The translations under genes and the position numbers were made by a program. Shown here piece after piece: positions 44,067 through 51,403 of a DNA stretch of 64,000 nucleotides. Source of the stretch: JAFGVL01 sp031553685. GTDB lineage: Bacteria > Bacteroidota > Bacteroidia > Bacteroidales > Paludibacteraceae. Under the pieces are notes generated by a model. It was not told the origin of the DNA. It made no database searches and saw nothing but the letters and a program-made list of their open reading frames with translations. Location: contig JAVBLE010000019.1 of NCBI GenBank assembly GCA_031553685.1, positions 36,422 through 100,421 of the forward strand, in the 5' to 3' direction. How positions within the stretch are numbered: position 1 is the stretch's first letter; the number at the start of each line of letters is the position of its first letter.

Positions 44067-46493
44067 TCAGTCAATTCTAACAAAGCATTTTTGCGTCCCA
44101 TAAAGTTTAAATTTAGCGGTGCCTTTTCCCCCGTTGTGTTCTTTCCAATCCTCAAAACCCCTCATAATTTTATTTATTTCAAGTGTTTTATAGCGGTCCA
44201 TATCGGCTTTTGGTTTTTCAAGGCATTCACACCAAATCTCAGCTACACAAACCTTATCCCGTTGTTTGGTGCCTTCTGCTGCCAGCTCATCACCGTGTAA
44301 GAAATTGCGGCGTTGATACAAGTCCATTTCTCCCCAATTAGTTGGTAACAGGGTATCAAGGTATTTCTGTATGATTCCCGCCCGTTCGTCTATTTCGCTG
44401 TGCTCCCTTTGCTTGTTGTATGCCACTTCTTCCAATTCCTTATCAAGGTATCTGGTTTCTCCTGCCTTGTACAGGCACACAGCCTCCGCCCATATTTGAT
44501 CTATTTCGTAGCTATCCAAGTCGTCCCATACGCTTTTAAGCGGCTCTTTCTCCATTGTATCCACCGGCCAAAAACGGCGGTTTCCCGTAGGGTCTTTTAA
44601 GAAGTCTTTATTGTTGGTGGTGCCGATGAATATACATTGTCTCGGAAAGTTCTCTATACGCCTTCCATAAGCCACACGGTAACGGTCTTCCTGCTTACTG
44701 ATAAAGTGTTTGATGGTTTCCATTTCGGCTTTCTTTAAGCCTGCTAATTCCGCCATTTCAAGTATCCACACGCCTTGTATCTGCTCAAAGGCTTCTTTGC
44801 CTTGCACAGTGCCAAAGCTGTCAGAGTACCACTCTTTACCGAGCTTCCTTACAATAGTGCTTTTCCCCACACCTTGACCGCCAATGAGCGTCAATACATA
44901 GTCGAACTTAATACCAGGCTCGAATATGCGGGATACCGCCGCTACCAATGTTTTACGGGTAACCGCGTGAACATACGCGCTATCCTCCGCACCTAAATAA
45001 TCTACAAGCAGCCTATCTACCCGTTTTTCCTCGTCCCATTTTACCGAGTTCAGATAATCTTTTACAGGGTGAAAGGAAAATTTTTCTACTGTCAGGTCTA
45101 ACCCGTCTTTTACTTTTTGCATACCTGTTATATCATAAGTTGTTTCTAAATAATCTCTCAATCCGGCATCGTCCACATCTGTCAAGTATTTGGTAATTCT
45201 GTTTACTGTTCGCCAGGGCAAAGAGTCCAAAGCCAATTCTCTTTTTTCGAAATTATTCTTGGCAAAACGCTTTTTAAGCAGTGGATCATTTTCCAATATC
45301 AGCCTGATATTATTCGTAGTCGAGTAATAATTGCCTTTGCCATCCACATCCATTTTTTCCAACCAATCCACATCAGGCGTATTCTCGTTGTTTTCATCAT
45401 CAAGAATACCCGCGAAGTCGTCCTGTACTTCTTTCAATTTCTCTATACCAATGCGTTTACGAACTTGGCTGTCTTTTGTCGCGAAGTCGACCATAGAGGT
45501 ATAAGAAGGTAAACGATTACCAGGAGTACCTTCTTTCACATCTTCATCTCGTAAACCAAACAAATGAAGCCGCACTAAGTCAAAAGCATTACAGAGTTTC
45601 CCACTCGCAGGGTCAGTTCCATGATGGCTGTACGCATATTTTTCATCATATATCACTAACCCTGCGGCGGTACTTCCTTCTTTATAAGTATATCGGTTTT
45701 CAATATCACAAGCCTCGTAGGCATCATCAAGAAAAGTTTCAATAGCTTCGTCAATACTGTATGTCCGGCAGAACGCACCAACAACACCCGGCTTCTCCAA
45801 TGGGTCTCCTTGCTTCTTAATCTCGCGGCGTATCACATCACCAACCCGATCACTCACGGGCCACTCGCTCGCATCCTGCCAATTCCGGTAAGTAGCAAGT
45901 ACTTCATCAGCACACAACCACTCGCCATCTTGATACTCAAACACATATTCACCATCTTTGGCAGTCGATGGCCAATACATCAACCGTGAAGGCTCAAAAG
46001 TCGTATCATCGAATATATTAATATCCAAATTGTCAGCTATGCGCCGAGCTATGGCAATATATTCATCACTCCCAACAGGACGGTCAAGTGGCACAATAAG
46101 CCGTAAACGAGGCGTTACCGGATTATGTTTGTGTGTAGAATACACAGCAGCTGCATTGCCATACAACAGGGTAAAATCTCCCCACACATCGTTATTCGTC
46201 CCAAAGTCAATATCAAGTGTAATAAGTTGTCGGTGCAGTATGTTTTCCGACTTCCGGCGACCGTTGTTTACATACCCACCTACAAATCCGCCTACATCTT
46301 TAATTTCATCTTGTCGGCTTTTCTTGGCACTCATGTACTCGCTGTACTTCTCTGCTGTCCGGTGTGTCTCGCATATCTTTCGCAGAAACTCCGACCATTG
46401 GACTTCCCTGTTCCGCCAATGCGTCTCTTTCCGGTTTTTACCCGTCGCTATATCAAACGACCCGTTGTGGTGTATAGTTATCTCTCGGCCCAT
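44067..46493 (-). CDS. Primase-helicase, VapE/virulence-associated E type
   Basis: An 808-aa replication protein. The N-terminal part (about 1-180) looks like an archaeo-eukaryotic primase domain: LDIDFG (D94, D96) and STHKHNPVTPRLRLIVPLD. Residues about 470-760 are the VapE-type AAA+ helicase with Walker A GGQGVGKST (538-546), then EMAEL and a TTNNKDFLKDPTGNRRFWPV arginine-finger region. It would open and prime the phage origin, likely at the iterons directly 3' of the gene. The next gene overlaps its start by 16 bp. Confidence 0.88.
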   Translation of the reverse strand: MGREITIHHNGSFDIATGKNRKETHWRNREVQWSEFLRKICETHRTAEKYSEYMSAKKSRQDEIKDVGGFVGGYVNNGRRKSENILHRQLITLDIDFGTNNDVWGDFTLLYGNAAAVYSTHKHNPVTPRLRLIVPLDRPVGSDEYIAIARRIADNLDINIFDDTTFEPSRLMYWPSTAKDGEYVFEYQDGEWLCADEVLATYRNWQDASEWPVSDRVGDVIRREIKKQGDPLEKPGVVGAFCRTYSIDEAIETFLDDAYEACDIENRYTYKEGSTAAGLVIYDEKYAYSHHGTDPASGKLCNAFDLVRLHLFGLRDEDVKEGTPGNRLPSYTSMVDFATKDSQVRKRIGIEKLKEVQDDFAGILDDENNENTPDVDWLEKMDVDGKGNYYSTTNNIRLILENDPLLKKRFAKNNFEKRELALDSLPWRTVNRITKYLTDVDDAGLRDYLETTYDITGMQKVKDGLDLTVEKFSFHPVKDYLNSVKWDEEKRVDRLLVDYLGAEDSAYVHAVTRKTLVAAVSRIFEPGIKFDYVLTLIGGQGVGKSTIVRKLGKEWYSDSFGTVQGKEAFEQIQGVWILEMAELAGLKKAEMETIKHFISKQEDRYRVAYGRRIENFPRQCIFIGTTNNKDFLKDPTGNRRFWPVDTMEKEPLKSVWDDLDSYEIDQIWAEAVCLYKAGETRYLDKELEEVAYNKQREHSEIDERAGIIQKYLDTLLPTNWGEMDLYQRRNFLHGDELAAEGTKQRDKVCVAEIWCECLEKPKADMDRYKTLEINKIMRGFEDWKEHNGGKGTAKFKLYGTQKCFVRID

Positions 46494-46720
46494 AATCGGA
46501 AGCGTTCACAGTTTCTAAAATCATCAATATATTCAAACTTTAATACTTTCATACCAGCATCTTTCTTTTTTAAATTAGCAACATAGCCTTTATATAATGG
46601 GCAGTTTTCTCTTTTCGAGCAATACTCCATACCTTTTTTAAAGTTATAATATTGTGCACAACAACAGTTAGCCGTTTCATTGTGTTTTGTGATGTGTAGG
46701 AGATATATTTTTCTACTCAT
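46478..46720 (-). CDS. Small Cys-rich phage protein (80 aa)
   Basis: An ORF with start at 46720 (MSRKIYLLHITKHNETANCCCAQYYNF). It has a CCC run, a further CSKRENC pair and a KKDAGMKV segment. The Cys count suggests a metal-binding fold. It overlaps the primase-helicase start by 16 bp. No family recognised. Confidence 0.6.
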   Translation of the reverse strand: MSRKIYLLHITKHNETANCCCAQYYNFKKGMEYCSKRENCPLYKGYVANLKKKDAGMKVLKFEYIDDFRNCERFRLWAER

Positions 46721-46725
46721 ATTTT

Positions 46726-46857
46726 TTAATTTATAAAGAGAATAACAATTAACATTGTCGCAATTATCACACAAAACACAATAGCACTCCACAGCATACA
46801 CCCACAACCGGAGTGTTTATTTCTTTCTTGATAGATATTTCTAAATTCGCTGTTCAT
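46726..46857 (-). CDS. Small membrane protein (43 aa)
   Basis: Starts MNSEFRNIYQERNKHSGCGC, followed by one C-terminal membrane segment (about 22-42: LWSAIVFCVIIATMLIVILF). It overlaps the end of the methyltransferase gene by 17 bp. A single-pass micro-protein; function unknown. Confidence 0.5.
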   Translation of the reverse strand: MNSEFRNIYQERNKHSGCGCMLWSAIVFCVIIATMLIVILFIN

Positions 46858-47800
46858 TCGATCGTATTCTTTTGATTGCAATATCAATATATTCAGGGTT
46901 TAACTCTATGCCTATAAAATTTCTGTTTAGTCTTTGAGCAACTACACCAGTTGTTCCGGCACCAAAAAAAGGGTCTAACACAATACCGTTTTCAGGACAA
47001 CCTGCTTTTATACAGTCTGTTATTAGCTGTTCAGGAAATACTGCAAAATGAGCCTCTTTAAAAGGCTTCGTAGCTACCGTCCATACCGAGCGTTTATTCC
47101 GCATAAACTTACCGTCTTTTATTACCCAACGGTCGTGTGCTCTCGCTGCAAAATTCTGAGGTGCTAATCCTGTTACGCCTTGCGAGTATTTATGGCTCCC
47201 TTTCGACCGTGTATCCTTTCTACCATCATAAGCAGCTTCTTCCATTATAGCTTCGTAATCGTAATAGTACTTCTTAGATTTGGTCAGCAGGAATATATAC
47301 TCATGCGCTTTTGTACAACGGTCTTTTACACTTTCAGGCATAGGATTCTTTTTGTTCCAAATAATATCTTGTCTTAAATACCAACCCGATCTTCTCAAAG
47401 CAAAAGCCAACATCCAAGGGACCCCGATAAGTTCTTTCGGTTTATACCCTTGTATTTTTATAGCGGTAGAAGGAGAAAGTGTACCTTTGTTAGTTCCTTG
47501 TTTGTATCTTTTTGCATTATCGGCATGTGTAGCAGCTCCTTTACCACTTCCGGCATAGCTGTCGCCGATGTTTAACCAAAGTGTCCCTGTTGGCTTTAAT
47601 ACGCGGTACACTTCTATAAATACTGCAACTAAACGATCAATATACTCTTCGGGTGTTTTCTCCAATCCTATCTGTTTTTTTTTGCCATAGTCTCGCAGTC
47701 CGTAATAGGGAGGGGAGGTTACACAACAATCAATGCTGTTATCAGGTAATGTTTTTAATACCAGCTCGCTATCCCCACTATGTATTATATTAGTTTCCAT
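46841..47800 (-). CDS. N4/N6-type DNA methyltransferase (beta class)
   Basis: A 319-aa site-specific methyltransferase. The catalytic motif TSPPY is at residues 28-32, and the SAM-binding motif DPFFGAGTTG lies near the C-terminus, an order typical of the beta class. The middle carries the target-recognition region. With no linked restriction enzyme it is an orphan phage methylase, which may shield phage DNA or regulate replication. It overlaps the radical SAM gene by 11 bp. Confidence 0.92.
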   Translation of the reverse strand: METNIIHSGDSELVLKTLPDNSIDCCVTSPPYYGLRDYGKKKQIGLEKTPEEYIDRLVAVFIEVYRVLKPTGTLWLNIGDSYAGSGKGAATHADNAKRYKQGTNKGTLSPSTAIKIQGYKPKELIGVPWMLAFALRRSGWYLRQDIIWNKKNPMPESVKDRCTKAHEYIFLLTKSKKYYYDYEAIMEEAAYDGRKDTRSKGSHKYSQGVTGLAPQNFAARAHDRWVIKDGKFMRNKRSVWTVATKPFKEAHFAVFPEQLITDCIKAGCPENGIVLDPFFGAGTTGVVAQRLNRNFIGIELNPEYIDIAIKRIRSNEQRI

Positions 47801-48614
47801 ATTTCTTTAAATTACAAGCCGTTATAACAGGGCTTGCCCATTCTCGCTGAAATCGTTTCCATTCTTTTGAATAATCACCTTTAAAATCTCTATACAACAT
47901 AGCCATTGGCATAAATCCGGCATCCCACGATTGCAACATTCGTTTTAAGGCTTTATCAAAAGTGTCTCCTTTGTAGCCACACAATACATAGGATCGAAGT
48001 ACATGACTGCTTTTAGAAAAACCTGCATCCAATAGATATTTTCCAGCTTGCTTTAAAGGCTCCAAATCGTTAGGCGTATCGTATGCAAAAAACACCGTTT
48101 CCGGCTTTAATTCTCGTATTTGTTTAGCTCTGTCTGCTGTAAGCAACTTAGCTTCTAATCCTCCTGTAAATTGAGGTTTTTTAGGTTGGTGTTTCAACAT
48201 TTCGAAAACAGCTTGTATGTGCTTCTCAGAGCAAGCCAATAAGTTATCGTCAGTTAATATCCATCCATTTGTAATAGGAAGCTCTCTTAGTTGATTACCT
48301 TCACGCTTCGGAACCGAACAAAACCAACAGCGATTAGGACAGCCTCGCGAAGTAATTACATAACCCTCTTTCATATACATTCCAGGAATAAAGTCTCCAC
48401 CTATTTCATTAAAAGCCGGACCACCTATTTTTACAGGAGCAACGAATTCCCACTGTTTAGCCGCCCTTTCAGCCCACTCTATATCCCAAGTAAAAACAAC
48501 GGATATATGCACTTCATCAGCATCATCAAAAAATGTTGGTAATGTTCGTATCCTTGCATTGCTATCTGTGGGAGTCGCATTTGTTTTTGTTGGAAAAACA
48601 CGAATTATTCTCAT
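47790..48614 (-). CDS. Radical SAM protein of unknown target (274 aa)
   Basis: The 4Fe-4S motif is ITSRGCPNRCWFCSVPKREG (C92, C96, C99). Residues 20-90 form a degenerate Rossmann-like part, and downstream helices and strands (LPITNGWILTDDNLLACSEKHIQAVF) fit the radical SAM barrel. Family members that are phage-borne next to methyltransferases have been linked to nucleic-acid modification, but the chemistry here is not known. It is sandwiched between two DNA methyltransferase genes. Confidence 0.85.
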   Translation of the reverse strand: MRIIRVFPTKTNATPTDSNARIRTLPTFFDDADEVHISVVFTWDIEWAERAAKQWEFVAPVKIGGPAFNEIGGDFIPGMYMKEGYVITSRGCPNRCWFCSVPKREGNQLRELPITNGWILTDDNLLACSEKHIQAVFEMLKHQPKKPQFTGGLEAKLLTADRAKQIRELKPETVFFAYDTPNDLEPLKQAGKYLLDAGFSKSSHVLRSYVLCGYKGDTFDKALKRMLQSWDAGFMPMAMLYRDFKGDYSKEWKRFQREWASPVITACNLKKYGN

Positions 48615-48627
48615 TATCTTTTTCTAC

Positions 48628-48771
48628 TCAATATCCAAAAATCCATTTATGCACACTGTGTACGCTACCTCTGTAATCAGCATCATTTTTCACAACCCCG
48701 ATATTCTTACCTAATTTGGTAACTTTATACCCGTTCTTTTTCAGTTGAGCTATCTTCTGTTCGTTGTTCAT
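48628..48771 (-). CDS. Small basic phage protein (47 aa)
   Basis: A short ORF overlapping the end of the 93-aa gene by 47 bp in another frame. The text QKIAQLKKNGYKVTKLGKNIGVVKND is a typical short DNA- or RNA-binding-like start, and the end is HSVHKWIFGY. It is the only ORF that accounts for the gap before the radical SAM gene. Confidence 0.5.
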   Translation of the reverse strand: MNNEQKIAQLKKNGYKVTKLGKNIGVVKNDADYRGSVHSVHKWIFGY

Positions 48772-49006
48772 CTGCTTCCAACAATTCTATTTTAACCAAC
48801 TTCTTGCCGTTGCCGGTAATAAATATCTCATTGCTGTTTGTCCGTTTGGATTCTGCCTTTGCCCATTGATGAATAAAGGATAGTACCTCTGCCGGTTCTA
48901 ATATGCGTCGATCATCAGTCATTAATTTATCTTTACCGATTGCGGCGATATAGGTTTTGCCACTCATAGCAGCTACACACAGTTGATATTTATTTGCATT
49001 TGCCAT
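48725..49006 (-). CDS. Phage protein of unknown function (93 aa)
   Basis: A mixed alpha/beta protein with a beta start (KYQLCVAAMSGKTYIAAIGKD) and a middle helix (LEPAEVLSFIHQWAKAESKR). The C-terminus is acidic and disordered. No family recognised. It lies between the radical SAM and C5-methylase genes. Confidence 0.6.
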   Translation of the reverse strand: MANANKYQLCVAAMSGKTYIAAIGKDKLMTDDRRILEPAEVLSFIHQWAKAESKRTNSNEIFITGNGKKLVKIELLEADEQRTEDSSTEKERV

Positions 49007-49024
49007 AATAGTTTTTATTTTTAG

Positions 49025-50833
49025 TTACACAGTTGCCGCTATTGCTTCTGCTAAGGCTTTACTTTGTTTGCATTCAACAGCGTTTCCTATAAATCTTTTC
49101 TTATCTGTTTGTGTCCCTTGAAGAACATAATCATCACCAAATCCCATAATTCTGAGCAATTCGAGTTCCAACAGCATTCTCATTTTTACATCAGTCAAGC
49201 CATACAACGCCATAAATTCTTTTATTTGCTTCGTTTTAGGGCTGTCTGTTTCGTATATCTCGTAGATTACAGTGTTGCCGGATATTTTAATAAAAGAAGG
49301 TAGCTTCACACAATCCGTTTTCGCTGTTACCAAGCTTGGAGGTCTTTTATCCATTCTCGCGATTAGAGTAAAGCAAGGAACTTCAACACTTCCGCCCGAT
49401 GATGAATATTGAGGATTCACTAAATAGTGATGTTTCCTGTTAGCTGTTATCACCGGTGCCGGAACATCTAATCCGCTTCCTACATTATGGTAATTGGTAT
49501 TCATCAGCCAACGGCCGTATGTTACTAAATTCTGTTTAGGTATAGCAGTCAATGCTGGACAAGGTGCCGTCACGCAACTTGTTTGCCCTCCTCCTGAATA
49601 ATGGTTTACAAAGAACTCTCCTTTTACCAAAGCCAACCGGTCTTTTGTTGTAAGTGTCGGTGCAGGTTTTTCTATTGATTGCGTGTACCCATTACCGTAA
49701 TAAACCGATATGAATGATGCACTTACCAATGAGTGATGATCTACAGTCGTAACACTCCCACAAGGTTGCTCGATCGATATATTTTTACCATCAGGTTTGC
49801 CACTGAAATACTTTGATAGAAACTGAGTACTTACAACACCCAATCTGTTTTGACAACTGATAACAGGGCAAGGCTCATCAACACTTGGCGGTATATGTTT
49901 TCCGGTTTTACCGTTAACAGAATTATACTTTAATAACCATTTGTCTTTACCTCCGGCAACATATTTGATCAGTCCTGAGAGCACCCTGTCTTTTGTATTC
50001 TCGCACAGCTCCTTTTTGCGATCAAATATGCTTTCACCCTCTCTATCCAACTCCAACACTTCTCTCACAGCCATGTGTTTTTTCAAATCGTTTTTACCGT
50101 CTTTACTGTGCGTTTTTTCAGGGAAAACAATGTGTTTAGAGTCTTTGCTAAAAAAGCCGAAATAACGAATACGCGATGTATAAGCACCATAATCGGCTGC
50201 ATTCAGTTTATCAAAGCCATAATGGTATCCATACGATTGTATTTTTTCTACCCACACATTATAATACTCTCCTTTGTGTTCAGGTATCGGAACACATTTA
50301 GGCTGTACCCCGATAACCTTCTTTGTCTTTTTATCTTTCTTAATCTCAATCGGGCAATACAATTCGTTGCCTTGTTTATCCTTTACAACTTTTATCATCA
50401 ACGGTCCCCAATCAAGAAATTCAACTACATTCTCTACACCGATTATATCAGGATTCAATATTTCAATGTACTTGTAAGCATATTCCGGTAAACTCCTACT
50501 GTCTGCATCACGCGAGCAACCTCCTTTGGCTTTACTGTGATTGGTACATTCGGCACTCATCCAAAATAGCACCTTAGCTCCGGGACAATTTTGTTTAGCG
50601 CGTTCTATAATAGCAATCAGTTTACGCGGGTCGAGTGTTCTGAAATCTTCAACAAAATGATATGTTTCGGGGTGGTTACTCGCATGGCTCGCTATTGCTT
50701 TGGCATCATGGTTTATTCCGATTATCACACTTACACAGGCTTCACCATCAAATTTGGCATCATGAAAACCTTTTGTTGTTCCACCAGCTCCACAAAAACT
50801 ATCTATTGTTATTAACTTGATCCCGTTCTTCAT
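49025..50833 (-). CDS. DNA C5-cytosine methyltransferase with a repetitive target-recognition region
   Basis: A 602-aa C5-methylase. Motif I is FCGAGGTTKGF, and motif VI shows the ENV triplet (GVENVVEFLDWG). At motif IV the usual Pro-Cys is Glu-Cys (WMSAECTNHSKA), a variant of the catalytic loop known in some phage relatives. The region about 330-530 is five to six degenerate units of the form P.P..T....LV, each with a Y..G-type strand. These repeats form the target-recognition domain and probably decide the sequence specificity. Orphan; no endonuclease is nearby. Confidence 0.9.
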   Translation of the reverse strand: MKNGIKLITIDSFCGAGGTTKGFHDAKFDGEACVSVIIGINHDAKAIASHASNHPETYHFVEDFRTLDPRKLIAIIERAKQNCPGAKVLFWMSAECTNHSKAKGGCSRDADSRSLPEYAYKYIEILNPDIIGVENVVEFLDWGPLMIKVVKDKQGNELYCPIEIKKDKKTKKVIGVQPKCVPIPEHKGEYYNVWVEKIQSYGYHYGFDKLNAADYGAYTSRIRYFGFFSKDSKHIVFPEKTHSKDGKNDLKKHMAVREVLELDREGESIFDRKKELCENTKDRVLSGLIKYVAGGKDKWLLKYNSVNGKTGKHIPPSVDEPCPVISCQNRLGVVSTQFLSKYFSGKPDGKNISIEQPCGSVTTVDHHSLVSASFISVYYGNGYTQSIEKPAPTLTTKDRLALVKGEFFVNHYSGGGQTSCVTAPCPALTAIPKQNLVTYGRWLMNTNYHNVGSGLDVPAPVITANRKHHYLVNPQYSSSGGSVEVPCFTLIARMDKRPPSLVTAKTDCVKLPSFIKISGNTVIYEIYETDSPKTKQIKEFMALYGLTDVKMRMLLELELLRIMGFGDDYVLQGTQTDKKRFIGNAVECKQSKALAEAIAATV

Positions 50834-50936
50834 TTTTTACCACCGTAATTTCAGCTTCTACTACTAAATCTTTCTCATATTTATGCCTGTGAGAATATTC
50901 AAATACTTTGAATCTGATAAAATCATTTTTAAACAA
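50799..50936 (-). CDS. Possible small ORF overlapping the C5-methylase start (45 aa)
   Basis: A continuous frame with phage-like text (FKNDFIRFKVFEYSHRHKYEKDLVVEAE) spans the gap between the methylase and the next gene. No ATG is in frame; TTG at 50936 is the best start. The frame continues a little upstream, so it may be a fragment. Confidence 0.3.
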   Translation of the reverse strand: MFKNDFIRFKVFEYSHRHKYEKDLVVEAEITVVKNEERDQVNNNR

Positions 50937-50944
50937 TTCATTTT

Positions 50945-51184
50945 TTAGCCTATCCGCAATTCCCGTTTTATGTTGACAATAATATTTTCAGGACAAAGAG
51001 GAGAAAACATTATTTTATTTTCAGAAACCCTGTATTCGCTGCGAAACACTTCTATTCTGTTGGTCTCATGAGGTATTGTCTCCCCGAGATTATCTTTGCG
51101 ATAAAATGGCAGTTTAAACCACCGAACAATACAGCCTATTAGCTTAATCAGTATTTTTCGTAGCATAATTTTTCTGTTTTTCAA
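50945..51184 (-). CDS. Phage protein with hydrophobic N-terminus (79 aa)
   Basis: The start may be Met at 51184 or the second Met (51166), which opens MLRKILIKLIGCIVRWFK, a membrane-surface helix. The C-terminal half is mixed (EVFRSEYRVSENKIMFSPL). No family recognised. The DUF3310 frame-shifted tail overlaps its 5' end. Confidence 0.55.
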   Translation of the reverse strand: MKNRKIMLRKILIKLIGCIVRWFKLPFYRKDNLGETIPHETNRIEVFRSEYRVSENKIMFSPLCPENIIVNIKRELRIG

Positions 51185-51400
51185 GACTTCTTATCTTCCG
51201 TTCTATATACCAGCTTGCCTTTTGCAAGTCTTCAATTTTTTTTCTATATTGGTGCATCCTTGTTCCTTTTTTAGTCCTGCCCGCCACAAGTATTTTATAG
51301 CGTTCCCTACACAGAAGTCATAATGCTCGCTGATTTCAATACATTCAATTCCCGAAGGATGCGAGGTATAGTGCGTTGGCTTTTCTACATTGTTGTTCAT
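51144..51400 (-). CDS. DUF3310 protein needing a -1 frameshift
   Basis: The first frame (51400-51203) encodes 65 aa with the DUF3310 pattern: KPTHYTSHPSGIECIEI and FCVGNAIKYLWRAGLK. It then runs out of family resemblance. The -1 frame instead continues IEDLQKASWYIERKI, the expected family C-terminus, to a stop at 51146. The shift site is A8 (51243-51236), read in phase as A_AAA_AAA. Seven nt later comes a hairpin CTTGC/GCAAG (51228-51214), and an outer 7-bp pairing (AAGACTT/AAGTCTT) is also possible. Slippery site, spacer and stem together point to a programmed shift; a deletion or sequencing slip remains possible. Confidence 0.75.
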
Positions 51401-51403
51401 ACT

